From positions 1 through 28,750 of the forward strand of contig JAIEMR010000152.1 of the NCBI GenBank assembly GCA_019751935.1: DNA of 28,750 nucleotides, written 5' to 3'. The position numbers and the translations under genes are program-made. Source of the DNA: Alphaproteobacteria bacterium. Its GTDB lineage: Bacteria; Pseudomonadota; Alphaproteobacteria; Paracaedibacterales; CAIULA01. Positions 21,588 through 28,750 of the stretch are shown here, one piece after another. The notes below the pieces were generated by a model. It was not told the origin of the DNA. It did no database searches and saw only the letters and a program-made list of their open reading frames with translations. Positions within the stretch are counted from its first letter, which is position 1; the number at the start of each line of letters is the position of its first letter.

Positions 21588-24215
21588 TTAATAATTTAAT
21601 GTAAGTCCAGCACCATAGCCCATATCACTATCATAGTGGGTAGATAGACCAAAGTACTTGGTAACTATATATCTAAATCCTGCCATGTACTCCTTATCTG
21701 TATTTACCATAAATTGAAAGCGTAATTTTTTGGAGATGGGCACATCTTCCCGCATCAACTGAAACCTGACATTTCCTTTGTGATCGATGGAAGCATCTGC
21801 GATAATCAGCATCGGTAGGGTATACTGTACCCCTAACTGAAATACCTGCCTAAAGTTTTTGGTATTACTCTGTCCGAAAATGTTTTTTCCTGGTGCTAAG
21901 GATTGTCCAAATATATTTTTGTCCAATGGATCAACAGTCCTTTTTCTAAAGTCCCAACCAACGTAAGGTAATAGCCATTGATTTCGTCCGATATATCTTC
22001 CAAAGTGGCTTTCACTTTCATATCCCATTTCTTTATCAAAACCAATTCTCCATTCTGTTGTTAAACGATAACGGGTATTGGCCAGCATAATTTCACCGTC
22101 ACTACCATTGGTTTCTATTCCAACCCTTGCCATTGGATGAAATTCCCTGTCATCGCTAAATAATTTGCGTTGTGCCAATTTTGGATCAGGAATTTCGGGG
22201 TTAGGTGGCGAGTTTTCATAGCTAAATACCCTGCCCATACCACTCATCATGTGATACAAGATATGGCAATGGAAAAACCAATCTCCCCCAGGTTCCGTAG
22301 CGGCAAATTCTATGGTATCCCTTTCCATCGGCATAATGTCGATAACGTTTTTCATGGGTGCATTTTCGCCCTGCTGGTTAACTACCCTAAAATCATGACC
22401 ATGCAGGTGCATAGGATGGCGCATCATACTATTGTTGAACAGGATAATCCTCACATTTTCACCCTTCTTGATCAGTATCTTGTCGCTTTCTGAAACCGTT
22501 TTGTTATCCAAAGACCATACATAGCGGTTCATATTCCCGGTAAGATCAAATTTCAGCTCTTTCCATGGCCCTTTCGGTAAGGTTGTTTTCTTGGGATCAC
22601 GGAGCATTCCATAGTTTAACGTAACGATGTCAGGATTATCAGCGGCCATATTCATTCCTGCCATGCTTTTATCGTTTGGCATCTGCATACCCGGCATTGC
22701 TGCTTTTTTGTTTTCTTTTTTCGGTTTTTCCTCGCCTGTTACTTCCGGATACATTACTGTATTCATATCCATGGCCTGGTTCTGCATTTTCATACCTTCC
22801 ATTTCGATCATGTTTCCGTTCATGTCCATCATGTCGTTCATCATTTTCATTCCGGCAAAATATTTCAATTTTGGTAGTTTCTGGGCAGGGACTTTATCTC
22901 CTTTACCTAACCAAAGTGATGCCGATTTCGTACGATCTTCTGGTGTTACCAAAAATTCGTAGCTTTTATTTTCCGGAATGGTTACTACCACATCATACGT
23001 TTCGGACACGGCAATAATCAACCTGTCTACCTCTACAGGCTCTACATCATTTCCATCGGTAGCTATTACGGTTATTTTACCACCTGAATAGGTCAGCCAA
23101 AAATAATCAGAGGCTCCGCCATTGGCAATGCGTAACCTAACCTTATCCCCGGCCTTAAACTGGGGCTGAACATTCTGGTTCTTGCCATTGATCAGAAAGG
23201 CATCATAATATACATCGCTCACATCCATGGCATTCATGCGCTTCCACTCATTGTTAATCTTGGTCTTAAAATGCCCTGTCCTGATGGCCTCGGCATAACT
23301 TTGGGTTGTTCCTTTTTTAATGGCAAACCAATCATTGGCATTCTTCAAGCTCCGGAGTACTTCTTCTGGCTTCATATCTGTCCACTCACTCAATACCACT
23401 GGAATAGTTGGAATATCCCATTCTTTCTTTTTGTTCATAATGAATGCACCGTACATACCAATCTGCTCTTGAAGTCCACTATGGCTGTGGTACCAGTGTG
23501 TACCTGTTTGAACGATGGGAAATTTATAGATATAAGTAGAGTGGGGTTTAATAGGCATTTGTGTAAGGAAGGGAACTCCATCCATTTTGTTGGGTAAAAA
23601 CAGGCCATGCCAGTGCAGGGATGTCTCCTCATCCAAATTATTATGTACGTATATCAAAGCCGTATCACCTTCGGTAAATGTTAAGGTAGGCATAGGGATT
23701 TGACCGTTTACAGCAATTGCCCGTTTTGTTTTCTTTCCGAATGTTACGGTTGTATCGGCAATGTAAAGATCATAGCGAACGGTGCGAGGGGCTTGGTTAT
23801 TTGTGATGGTTTTAATAGGCCCCAAATTTGCTTTTGCCTTTTTGATGTTTTCCATCCTGGTACTGTCATCCCCCATATCCATACCACCCATGTCTTCCAT
23901 TCCGTCATTCTTTTTTGGCATCTCCTTCATGGGCATTTTCATATCTCCCATATCTGAAGTCTTTGCAGGCTGCGGTTTTTTATCTGGAGCGGAAGCTTTC
24001 GGTTTAACAGCTTTTGCTTTTTGAACGACGAGCTTCATACCACATTTCGGGCAATTGCCAGGTTTGCTAGCTTGTATTTCCGGGTGCATGGTGCAGGTAT
24101 AGATAACCTCGGTCGGTTTTTCACTTTCCTTTTTTGGCATTTTCATTCCCTTCATATCCTGAGCGGAAGCTACAGCACAAAAGATCAATAAAAAGGCTGT
24201 TAACATATTTTTCAT
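21588..24215 (-). CDS. Multicopper oxidase with N-terminal metal-binding module and C-terminal barrel-like part
   Basis: An 875-residue exported protein (signal peptide 1-19). Residues 38-63 form a heavy-metal-binding module (TCTMHPEI...CPKCGMKLV), followed by a Met-rich linker. The cupredoxin oxidase of the CopA/PcoA type has all four copper motifs: HWHG (201), HWYHSH (240), HPMHLHGHDF (600) and HCHILYHMMSGM (649-660, type-1 Cys650). A Met-rich insert lies at 456-523. From about 690 the sequence turns into alternating strands (RYRLTTEWRIGFD, LLPYVGWDFRKR, VRFQLMRED, AGLTLNY) like CopB/PcoB outer-membrane barrels. KNIFGQS occurs twice (767-783). It probably oxidises Cu(I) to Cu(II) in the periplasm. 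Confidence 0.9.
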   Translation of the reverse strand: MKNMLTAFLLIFCAVASAQDMKGMKMPKKESEKPTEVIYTCTMHPEIQASKPGNCPKCGMKLVVQKAKAVKPKASAPDKKPQPAKTSDMGDMKMPMKEMPKKNDGMEDMGGMDMGDDSTRMENIKKAKANLGPIKTITNNQAPRTVRYDLYIADTTVTFGKKTKRAIAVNGQIPMPTLTFTEGDTALIYVHNNLDEETSLHWHGLFLPNKMDGVPFLTQMPIKPHSTYIYKFPIVQTGTHWYHSHSGLQEQIGMYGAFIMNKKKEWDIPTIPVVLSEWTDMKPEEVLRSLKNANDWFAIKKGTTQSYAEAIRTGHFKTKINNEWKRMNAMDVSDVYYDAFLINGKNQNVQPQFKAGDKVRLRIANGGASDYFWLTYSGGKITVIATDGNDVEPVEVDRLIIAVSETYDVVVTIPENKSYEFLVTPEDRTKSASLWLGKGDKVPAQKLPKLKYFAGMKMMNDMMDMNGNMIEMEGMKMQNQAMDMNTVMYPEVTGEEKPKKENKKAAMPGMQMPNDKSMAGMNMAADNPDIVTLNYGMLRDPKKTTLPKGPWKELKFDLTGNMNRYVWSLDNKTVSESDKILIKKGENVRIILFNNSMMRHPMHLHGHDFRVVNQQGENAPMKNVIDIMPMERDTIEFAATEPGGDWFFHCHILYHMMSGMGRVFSYENSPPNPEIPDPKLAQRKLFSDDREFHPMARVGIETNGSDGEIMLANTRYRLTTEWRIGFDKEMGYESESHFGRYIGRNQWLLPYVGWDFRKRTVDPLDKNIFGQSLAPGKNIFGQSNTKNFRQVFQLGVQYTLPMLIIADASIDHKGNVRFQLMREDVPISKKLRFQFMVNTDKEYMAGFRYIVTKYFGLSTHYDSDMGYGAGLTLNY

Positions 24216-24236
24216 TTCTTTGGTGATTAATGTTGG

Positions 24237-24704
24237 TTAAAAATTCTTTTTGCTTAAGCTATCCCTTGATATTTGAACCCAGCTAATTATTTGCATTTTT
24301 TCCGCTTCGCTCAAAATGGCATTTCTGTGAATCAATGTATAGGAGGACAAAGGCATGGTACCATCTTTCAAACTATTCTCTATGGAGCGCAATTTGCTCT
24401 GTTGTCTTCTGGGAGTATAAGCGCCAAATTCGTTGAAATTCAGTTCTGCTTTACCAGATTGCACATGATCGTCCAAGAACCAGTTCAAAGGTTGCACATT
24501 GGCATACCATGGATACTGAGTGTTGTTACTGTGGCAATCATAGCATGCTTTTTTCAGGATCCCCTGTACTTTAGCCGGCATAGCAACCATTTTAGAAATA
24601 TCATTTGGCATAGCCTGCCCACTTTTGTTGCGGGCAGGTTGTATAAATTGGATAATTACAAGGATTACCAATAACCCAAGAAGTACTTTTTTTATGCCCT
24701 TCAT
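24237..24704 (-). CDS. Haem-binding c-type cytochrome-like protein
   Basis: A 155-residue protein from the ATG at 24704, 5 bases after the preceding stop codon. One N-terminal membrane segment (KKVLLGLLVILVIIQFI) anchors it outside the cytosol. CYDCH (54-58) is a covalent haem-attachment motif, followed by NNTQYPWYANVQP, typical of the haem-binding domain family PF14376. A possible axial Met is in DGTMPL. Its place just before the multicopper oxidase suggests an electron-transfer partner for the oxidation of copper (inference). Confidence 0.85.
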   Translation of the reverse strand: MKGIKKVLLGLLVILVIIQFIQPARNKSGQAMPNDISKMVAMPAKVQGILKKACYDCHSNNTQYPWYANVQPLNWFLDDHVQSGKAELNFNEFGAYTPRRQQSKLRSIENSLKDGTMPLSSYTLIHRNAILSEAEKMQIISWVQISRDSLSKKNF

Positions 24705-24709
24705 GGCCA

Positions 24710-25282
24710 CTATTTTAATTCCTCTTGAACCGTGCCGCAAGTTGGCATTGCTTTTCCAAGATAGGGATTTTTAATATCCTTCACTTCGCTCAACCAGATT
24801 GCTCCCTTATTTTTATTGTACATTGGGCAATGGTCAACATATAAAGATTGATTAGTTCCGAGCAATTTAACAAGGTCGTACATATCCTTGCTCAACATAT
24901 CAAAGTGTTCACGCTGATGGGCTATATTTCCAACGTTGGCTCCAATGTGTTCAGCATGTTCTTTGCCATCATCATATATGTCGGTATACGCTTTATCCTG
25001 CTCTGGTGTTAAAGATTTTTTATCAAAAGAAGCAAAACCAGCAACCATTTCATTTCCGGCCGCTGCCGCATCTTTGTCATTATCAGCTGTGAGGGCGTTC
25101 TTTAATTTGATATATGAACTTAACAATGCAGCAGTAGAAGCACTTTTTTCTGAAGTTTCTGCTACGACATCCTTAGTTGCTGTAGAGTCTGGCGTAGCTG
25201 TTGTCTGAGTTTCTTTATTACCATTAGAACAGGCGGCTAGAAATAGTAAAGAAAAAGCCAAGCTATAAATTAATGTTTTCAT
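24710..25282 (-). CDS. DUF3347 lipoprotein, copy 1
   Basis: A 190-residue lipoprotein (lipobox FLAAC, Cys18) with a Ser/Thr/Ala-rich linker and the DUF3347 domain: AALLSSYIKLKNALTADN, QREHFDMLSKDMYDLVK, YVDHCPMYNKNKGAIWLSE and NPYLGKAMPTCGTVQEEL. The conserved HCPM...MPTCG residues are likely copper ligands. It is one of three homologues in this operon; CusB-type adaptors often carry or accompany this domain. A role as periplasmic copper chaperone or buffer is inferred. Confidence 0.88.
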   Translation of the reverse strand: MKTLIYSLAFSLLFLAACSNGNKETQTTATPDSTATKDVVAETSEKSASTAALLSSYIKLKNALTADNDKDAAAAGNEMVAGFASFDKKSLTPEQDKAYTDIYDDGKEHAEHIGANVGNIAHQREHFDMLSKDMYDLVKLLGTNQSLYVDHCPMYNKNKGAIWLSEVKDIKNPYLGKAMPTCGTVQEELK

Positions 25283-25384
25283 CGTATTTTAATTAAAATA
25301 TTTTTAAATTGTTGATTACCTACCTAAGGAAGCAATTGCATTTATATTACCTAGGCAGAATTATTTGATAAAATCCGAAGTCAA

Positions 25385-25424
25385 TTGTACAGCTAATACA
25401 CCCAAAAAAGGTGAAACTGTACAA
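25385..25424. repeat. Inverted repeat between two DUF3347 genes
   Basis: TTGTACAG (25385-25392) is repeated inverted at 25417-25424, with an inner CACC/GGTG pair, giving a hairpin 13 bases after the stop codon of the second DUF3347 gene. It could be a partial terminator or mRNA-stabilising hairpin, or an operator for the next gene. Confidence 0.5.
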
Positions 25425-25437
25425 ATAACAAACAGAA

Positions 25438-25926
25438 TTACTTTAAAGTTTCCTTTATCGCTCCGCAGGTTAACATTTGTTTTCCGAAATAGGGATTTTT
25501 AATCGCTGCATTATCAGACAGCCAATAGCTTTTTTTCATTGGGCAATAGTCATAATAGACTGGCTCTTTGGTCAACTTTACAGCTTTGGCCAGTTTAAAA
25601 AGATTGGTTGAAAAATTAGCGAAGTGTTCCCTTTGGTGGGAAATCTCCTTTGTTTCTGAGATATGTTTGGCATCAAATTCCAATTTATCCTGAAGCCCCA
25701 TAAAAGCTGTCATTTCTTCCTTTGGCATTGACTTCATATCCATACTGCCCAGTGCTTTAGAAAATCCGCTTGCTTTTGATGCTGCTAAGGTTGCATCGGA
25801 ATTTACCAACGCATTTTTGATGTCGTAATAAGAGGCTAATAAAGATTGTGTTTGGCTGTTTTGGGCAAAAACAGGTTTGATCCATGCAGCTGCAACTAAG
25901 GCAACTACTAAAAATATTTTTTTCAT
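25438..25926 (-). CDS. DUF3347 periplasmic protein, copy 2
   Basis: A 162-residue protein with a normal cleavable signal (ending PVFAQ near residue 22) and no lipobox, unlike the other two copies. The DUF3347 core is present: SLLASYYDIKNALVNSD, SHQREHFANFSTNLFKL, YYDYCPMKKSYWLSD and NPYFGKQMLTCGAIKETL. It should be soluble in the periplasm and may shuttle copper between lipid-anchored homologues and the oxidase (inference). Gaps of 109 and 155 bases on either side leave room for internal promoters. Confidence 0.88.
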   Translation of the reverse strand: MKKIFLVVALVAAAWIKPVFAQNSQTQSLLASYYDIKNALVNSDATLAASKASGFSKALGSMDMKSMPKEEMTAFMGLQDKLEFDAKHISETKEISHQREHFANFSTNLFKLAKAVKLTKEPVYYDYCPMKKSYWLSDNAAIKNPYFGKQMLTCGAIKETLK

Positions 25927-26035
25927 GATGTAATAATTTAATGTTTATACTAATTTTTGGACATAGCAATACCTATGTAAAATGTATTTGTAAGCTAACA
26001 GCAGTGAACTGGCTGTTTAGCAAACCCATTAAATC

Positions 26036-26476
26036 TTATATCTGAAAACTTTGGATGCTTATTCGAATATCTTCGTTGGGAGGTCGATATCGATGATCTA
26101 TGTAACCACTTTGACCTCGCTCAATACTGCTTACAGGAATTAGTAGATTATAAGCGTAATTGGTAAGCCACACTACTGGTAAACTAACCAGTACTTTAGC
26201 GCTTTCCGGGATTAGTTTATTTTGGATGGTCAGCTCATTTACCACCTTTTTACAGCAAGGATCTTCTTTTGAAAAATCTAGCCCCGGTGTTGAAGTCATC
26301 TTATGTTCATGACCCTTGGCGTGATTGTGCTGATGATCTTTGTGTTCATGAACAGCCGCTTTTGTATGGGAATGATTATCATTATCATGTTTTTCCTCCA
26401 TTCCCAAAGCACAGGCAAAGCCCACAACGGTGTTGAGCAAAAATATAACTAACAGAAAGATAGCTTTACTTTTCAT
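26036..26476 (-). CDS. His-rich HYC_CC_PP-family protein
   Basis: A 146-residue exported protein (signal 1-23, VVGFACA). Residues 29-59 are packed with histidines (HDNDNHSHTK, HEHKDHQHNHAKGHEHK), an obvious metal-binding stretch. The second half has DPCCKKVVNELTIQNKLIPE and RYRPPNEDIRISIQSFQI, matching the CC and PP elements of the HYC_CC_PP family of Bacteroidota; the HYC element appears replaced by the His-rich stretch. It lies between two DUF3347 genes. A metal buffer role is inferred, and the family call is moderate. Confidence 0.72.
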   Translation of the reverse strand: MKSKAIFLLVIFLLNTVVGFACALGMEEKHDNDNHSHTKAAVHEHKDHQHNHAKGHEHKMTSTPGLDFSKEDPCCKKVVNELTIQNKLIPESAKVLVSLPVVWLTNYAYNLLIPVSSIERGQSGYIDHRYRPPNEDIRISIQSFQI

Positions 26477-26545
26477 GGATACGCAAATCTATATAAAGAT
26501 GCAAAATTAAATTTATATAATTCAACCTATTAGTTATATAATTAT

Positions 26546-26570
26546 GCTGCTACCCATTTAGAGTAGCAGC
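26546..26570 (-). terminator. Possible hairpin terminator after DUF3347 copy 3
   Basis: A perfect 8-bp stem (26546-26553 with 26563-26570, arm GCTGCTAC) with a 9-base loop lies 17 bases after a stop codon. The sequence beyond is AT-rich but without a U run, so it may only reduce read-through to the genes downstream. Confidence 0.45.
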
Positions 26571-26587
26571 GTTTAAATCATCTATTC

Positions 26588-27154
26588 TTAGTTCAATGTT
26601 TCTTTTACTTCGCCACAAGTCATCATGCTTTCACCGAAATAAGGATTTCTAATTTCTTTTTGGTTGCTTAACCATGCTGCTCCTTTATTATTTAATGCCA
26701 TCGGGCAATATTCTACATAAATCTCACCAGAGTTTAAGCCAGAGCCTTTTACTCTTTCTATAAAATCTTTGCTCAAATCGGCATATAAAGTTCTTTGGGC
26801 ATCGATATCTTTGGCTGCACCTATTTTGGCTGCTAATGTAGCCAATGTACTGCTATTACTAAGCTCTTTTGAACCCAGTTCGATAGCATTAACAGCTACT
26901 TTTGCCTCGACCATATCGCCATTTACAAGAGCATTGGTAAGAAGTACGTAATGTTGGTACACTGCATTTAATTTATCGTCTTTTAAACTAGCCCCTACAG
27001 CTGTTTTTTCTGTAGGAGCAGCGTCATGACCTTCGCCTGCTGCATGGTTATGACCTGCATGAGCATCTTCTGCTACTGGTTTCTCACTATTTCCACAAGC
27101 TGCGAATAAAGTTACTGCAACTAAAATCATTACAAAATTGGCTATTGTTTTCAT
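26588..27154 (-). CDS. DUF3347 lipoprotein, copy 3
   Basis: A 188-residue lipoprotein (lipobox FAAC, Cys20). After the anchor comes a short His-containing linker (AHAGHNHAAGEGHD) and then DUF3347: LNAVYQHYVLLTNALVNGD, AQRTLYADLSKDFIERV, IYVEYCPMALNNKGAAWLS and NPYFGESMMTCGEVKETL. The linker gives it an extra metal site that copies 1 and 2 lack. It starts 36 bases after the CusB-like adaptor, so it is likely the next gene of the same transcript. Confidence 0.88.
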   Translation of the reverse strand: MKTIANFVMILVAVTLFAACGNSEKPVAEDAHAGHNHAAGEGHDAAPTEKTAVGASLKDDKLNAVYQHYVLLTNALVNGDMVEAKVAVNAIELGSKELSNSSTLATLAAKIGAAKDIDAQRTLYADLSKDFIERVKGSGLNSGEIYVEYCPMALNNKGAAWLSNQKEIRNPYFGESMMTCGEVKETLN

Positions 27155-27190
27155 TTTTTTTTGTTTTTATAATTAATATTTATGATTTAC

Positions 27191-28408
27191 TTATTTTATT
27201 CCTTCAATAGGATTTTTTCCTTTTTTAAGGATATACTCGCTATACAGCAAATATGCTCCGGTTACTACTACCTCATCACCCTTTTTAAGACCTTCAGCAA
27301 TCTCAACCTGATCATCATTTTCTCGTCCAATTTTTACAAGTTTGGCTTCAAAATTGTCTTTTCCGCTTTTAATCCAAACGTGCATTCCTTTCCCATCTCT
27401 TATTACAGCATCTACTGGTAAAGTCAACACATTACTTTGCTGTGCAGAAGGTAAAAAGGCGTTGGCTTGTAAACCTGGTTGCCATTGATTTGATGGATTA
27501 GGAATAGTCCCTCTAATTTGTGTAAGCTGTGTACCTGCTTGTAAGGCTGGCGTAATAAAGCTAATGGTCATTTCTTGTGGCTGATCTTCCCAGCCGGCAA
27601 CCACTACCTTAACCTTTTGGCCCTGTTTTATATTTTTAGCCTCATTTGGATAAACATCTGCTTCGACCCATAACTGGCCGTAACCTTCTAGTCTTAATAT
27701 TGAGCCCCCTTCTTGCACGTACTGCCCCTGTGTTACGGATAGCTCTGCCACAACACCACTTTGTGGGGCATAAAACACAATAAATGGATCTTTTTTCTGT
27801 GTTTTTAACAATTGAAGAACCTGTTTTTCAGATTGACCATATAGTAGTAGCTTCTGTTTGGCAGCAGCAACTAGCTGACTTTCTATTTTATCACCCTGAA
27901 ATTGTTTCTCTTGTGCTACAGCCATTAAATATTCCTGTTGCAGGGTAGCCAATTGCTCAGAATACAGTTGATACAAAGGCTGTCCTTTACTTACCTTAAC
28001 TCCAGTTTCTCTGACATACAATTGCTCTATTCTACCTGCAATTCTGCTAGAGATATAACTACTTTGCTCAGGATCAACAGTTAACCTTCCATTTAGCTGT
28101 TTACCACCAGTAAAGCTATTTTCACCTATCATTATGGTGGTTATATTGGCTAAAGCCTGGCGCTTCTCATCTACTTTCAGTGCTTTATCATTACTATTCT
28201 TTTCAAAAGGCACCAAATCCATCCCACAAATAGGGCAGGTACCCATTTCATTTTTAATAACCTGTGGGTGCATAGGACAAGTAAAAGTCTGCACCTTTTC
28301 TTTTGCAGCCCCCTCTACAGGTTTTTTCTCATTGCTACACGCTGCAATAAATACCGATGGAAGCACGGTCATTAAAGCAATTTTCTTTATAAATAATTTA
28401 CGTTCCAT
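27191..28408 (-). CDS. CusB-like RND periplasmic adaptor lipoprotein
   Basis: A 405-residue membrane-fusion protein from the ATG at 28408; the frame is open slightly upstream, but that part overlaps the previous gene. It has a lipobox (IAAC, Cys24), a heavy-metal-binding module (FTCPMHPQ...CPICGMDLVPF, about 42-68), then the adaptor: SSRIAGRIEQLYVRETGVKV, a helical hairpin (QLATLQQEYLMAVAQEKQ), the lipoyl half FYAPQSGVVAELSVTQGQ and the barrel and end domains to VVVTGAYLLYSEYILKKG. It would link a CusA-type pump to an outer-membrane channel and collect periplasmic copper. It starts 4 bases after the preceding partial gene. Confidence 0.92.
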   Translation of the reverse strand: MERKLFIKKIALMTVLPSVFIAACSNEKKPVEGAAKEKVQTFTCPMHPQVIKNEMGTCPICGMDLVPFEKNSNDKALKVDEKRQALANITTIMIGENSFTGGKQLNGRLTVDPEQSSYISSRIAGRIEQLYVRETGVKVSKGQPLYQLYSEQLATLQQEYLMAVAQEKQFQGDKIESQLVAAAKQKLLLYGQSEKQVLQLLKTQKKDPFIVFYAPQSGVVAELSVTQGQYVQEGGSILRLEGYGQLWVEADVYPNEAKNIKQGQKVKVVVAGWEDQPQEMTISFITPALQAGTQLTQIRGTIPNPSNQWQPGLQANAFLPSAQQSNVLTLPVDAVIRDGKGMHVWIKSGKDNFEAKLVKIGRENDDQVEIAEGLKKGDEVVVTGAYLLYSEYILKKGKNPIEGIK

Positions 28409-28412
28409 AATT

Positions 28413-28750
28413 TTATTTTTTAATGAAGCTTTCACTATCAACTAGATATGCTGCATTTCTACTGATCTCCCAATTGCTAATATCTTCTTTAATCTGTACC
28501 ATCCCAGCTATGGTAACTCCCGTTTTTACCGTTTTTGGAACAACTACATTACCTTCTTTTTTAAATACCACTTTTTTGTCTCCTAATGATACGATCGCAG
28601 ATTCTGGCAGCCACCATGAAGGAGCTATCAATACAGGTATTTTAGCAGTAAGAAGTTCCCCGATCCTAAAATTTGATTTGTTGAGGTAGGTTCTGGCAAT
28701 GGTAAAGTTTTCGCCGTTTTTAAAAACAGGTTGTATCATTCCAATAGTTG
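28413..28750 (-). CDS. RND periplasmic adaptor, C-terminal part
   Basis: The frame is open to the right edge, so only the last 112 or so residues are seen. FRIGELLTAKIPVLIAPSWW, PESAIVSLGDKKVVFKKEGN and VKTGVTIAGMVQIKEDIS match the C-terminal barrel and membrane-proximal domains of RND adaptors. The ending is shorter than that of the neighbouring adaptor. Two adaptors in a row are common in copper loci of Bacteroidota, with the CusA pump and the TolC-like channel further upstream, here outside the window. Confidence 0.75.
   Translation of the reverse strand, partial: TIGMIQPVFKNGENFTIARTYLNKSNFRIGELLTAKIPVLIAPSWWLPESAIVSLGDKKVVFKKEGNVVVPKTVKTGVTIAGMVQIKEDISNWEISRNAAYLVDSESFIKK

Noticed and set aside
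23435..24024. Several open frames on both strands inside the multicopper oxidase gene
   Set aside because: They are out-of-frame shadows of the Met/Lys-rich coding sequence without domain content.

Overview
The window reads as a Bacteroidota chromosome segment, most likely Sphingobacteriaceae (Pedobacter/Sphingobacterium-like). The basis is family content: HYC_CC_PP and DUF3347 proteins, an ArsR-controlled merTP, DUF6428 in an ars operon, a short ECF sigma factor paired with a zinc-finger anti-sigma, weak ribosome binding sites and TAnnTTTG-type -7 boxes. No rRNA, intact tRNA, transposase, integrase or CRISPR array is visible.

Left half (1-12,663), ordinary-looking chromosome with an envelope and redox-stress flavour. 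On the + strand: the end of a YHS-domain protein, an outer-membrane barrel, a secreted MsrB and a DUF1223 protein. Facing them is an ECF sigma/anti-sigma pair whose sigma gene is split by a one-base slip in a homopolymer. Next, on the - strand, come an AraC regulator, a SnoaL-like (DUF1348) protein and an AhpD-like protein. A tightly overlapping five-gene operon follows (9638 down to 5621): stand-alone CoaB, DoxX, DinB, a NRDE/TANGO2 + ATP-grasp fusion, and a LysE-type exporter. I regard it as the best candidate for an undescribed pathway, perhaps the making or remodelling of a cysteine- or pantetheine-containing amide. Two extracytoplasmic thioredoxin-like proteins, a nitrilase and a peroxiredoxin-like protein complete this half.

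Junction (about 12,664-13,759), non-coding. At 12969-12984 the minus strand reads like the 3' end of a tRNA, followed directly by an orphan rho-independent terminator, with no tRNA body upstream. That is the expected scar of an element integrated into a tRNA 3' end. Chromosome would lie to the left and the acquired element to the right. The element side carries two identical 26-bp repeats and a cluster of TTGCGACAA motifs.

Right half (13,760-28,750), a metal-resistance island. (i) A small mercury operon (ArsR-type regulator, MerT-MerP fusion, GDCCVxC protein) with no merA. (ii) A divergent-facing arsenic operon (arsR, DUF6428, arsN-like acetyltransferase, arsC, acr3, and a BLMA-like VOC protein), with two nearly identical palindromic operators. 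(iii) A copper operon read leftward from beyond the right edge to a good terminator at about 18,400: two CusB-like RND adaptors, three DUF3347 proteins, a His-rich HYC_CC_PP protein, a haem-binding c-type protein, a multicopper oxidase with a C-terminal barrel-like extension, a CopA P1B-ATPase and a DUF305 membrane protein. Together these would pump Cu(I) out of the cytosol, oxidise or buffer it in the periplasm and export it across the envelope. The CusA pump itself is presumably just beyond the right edge.
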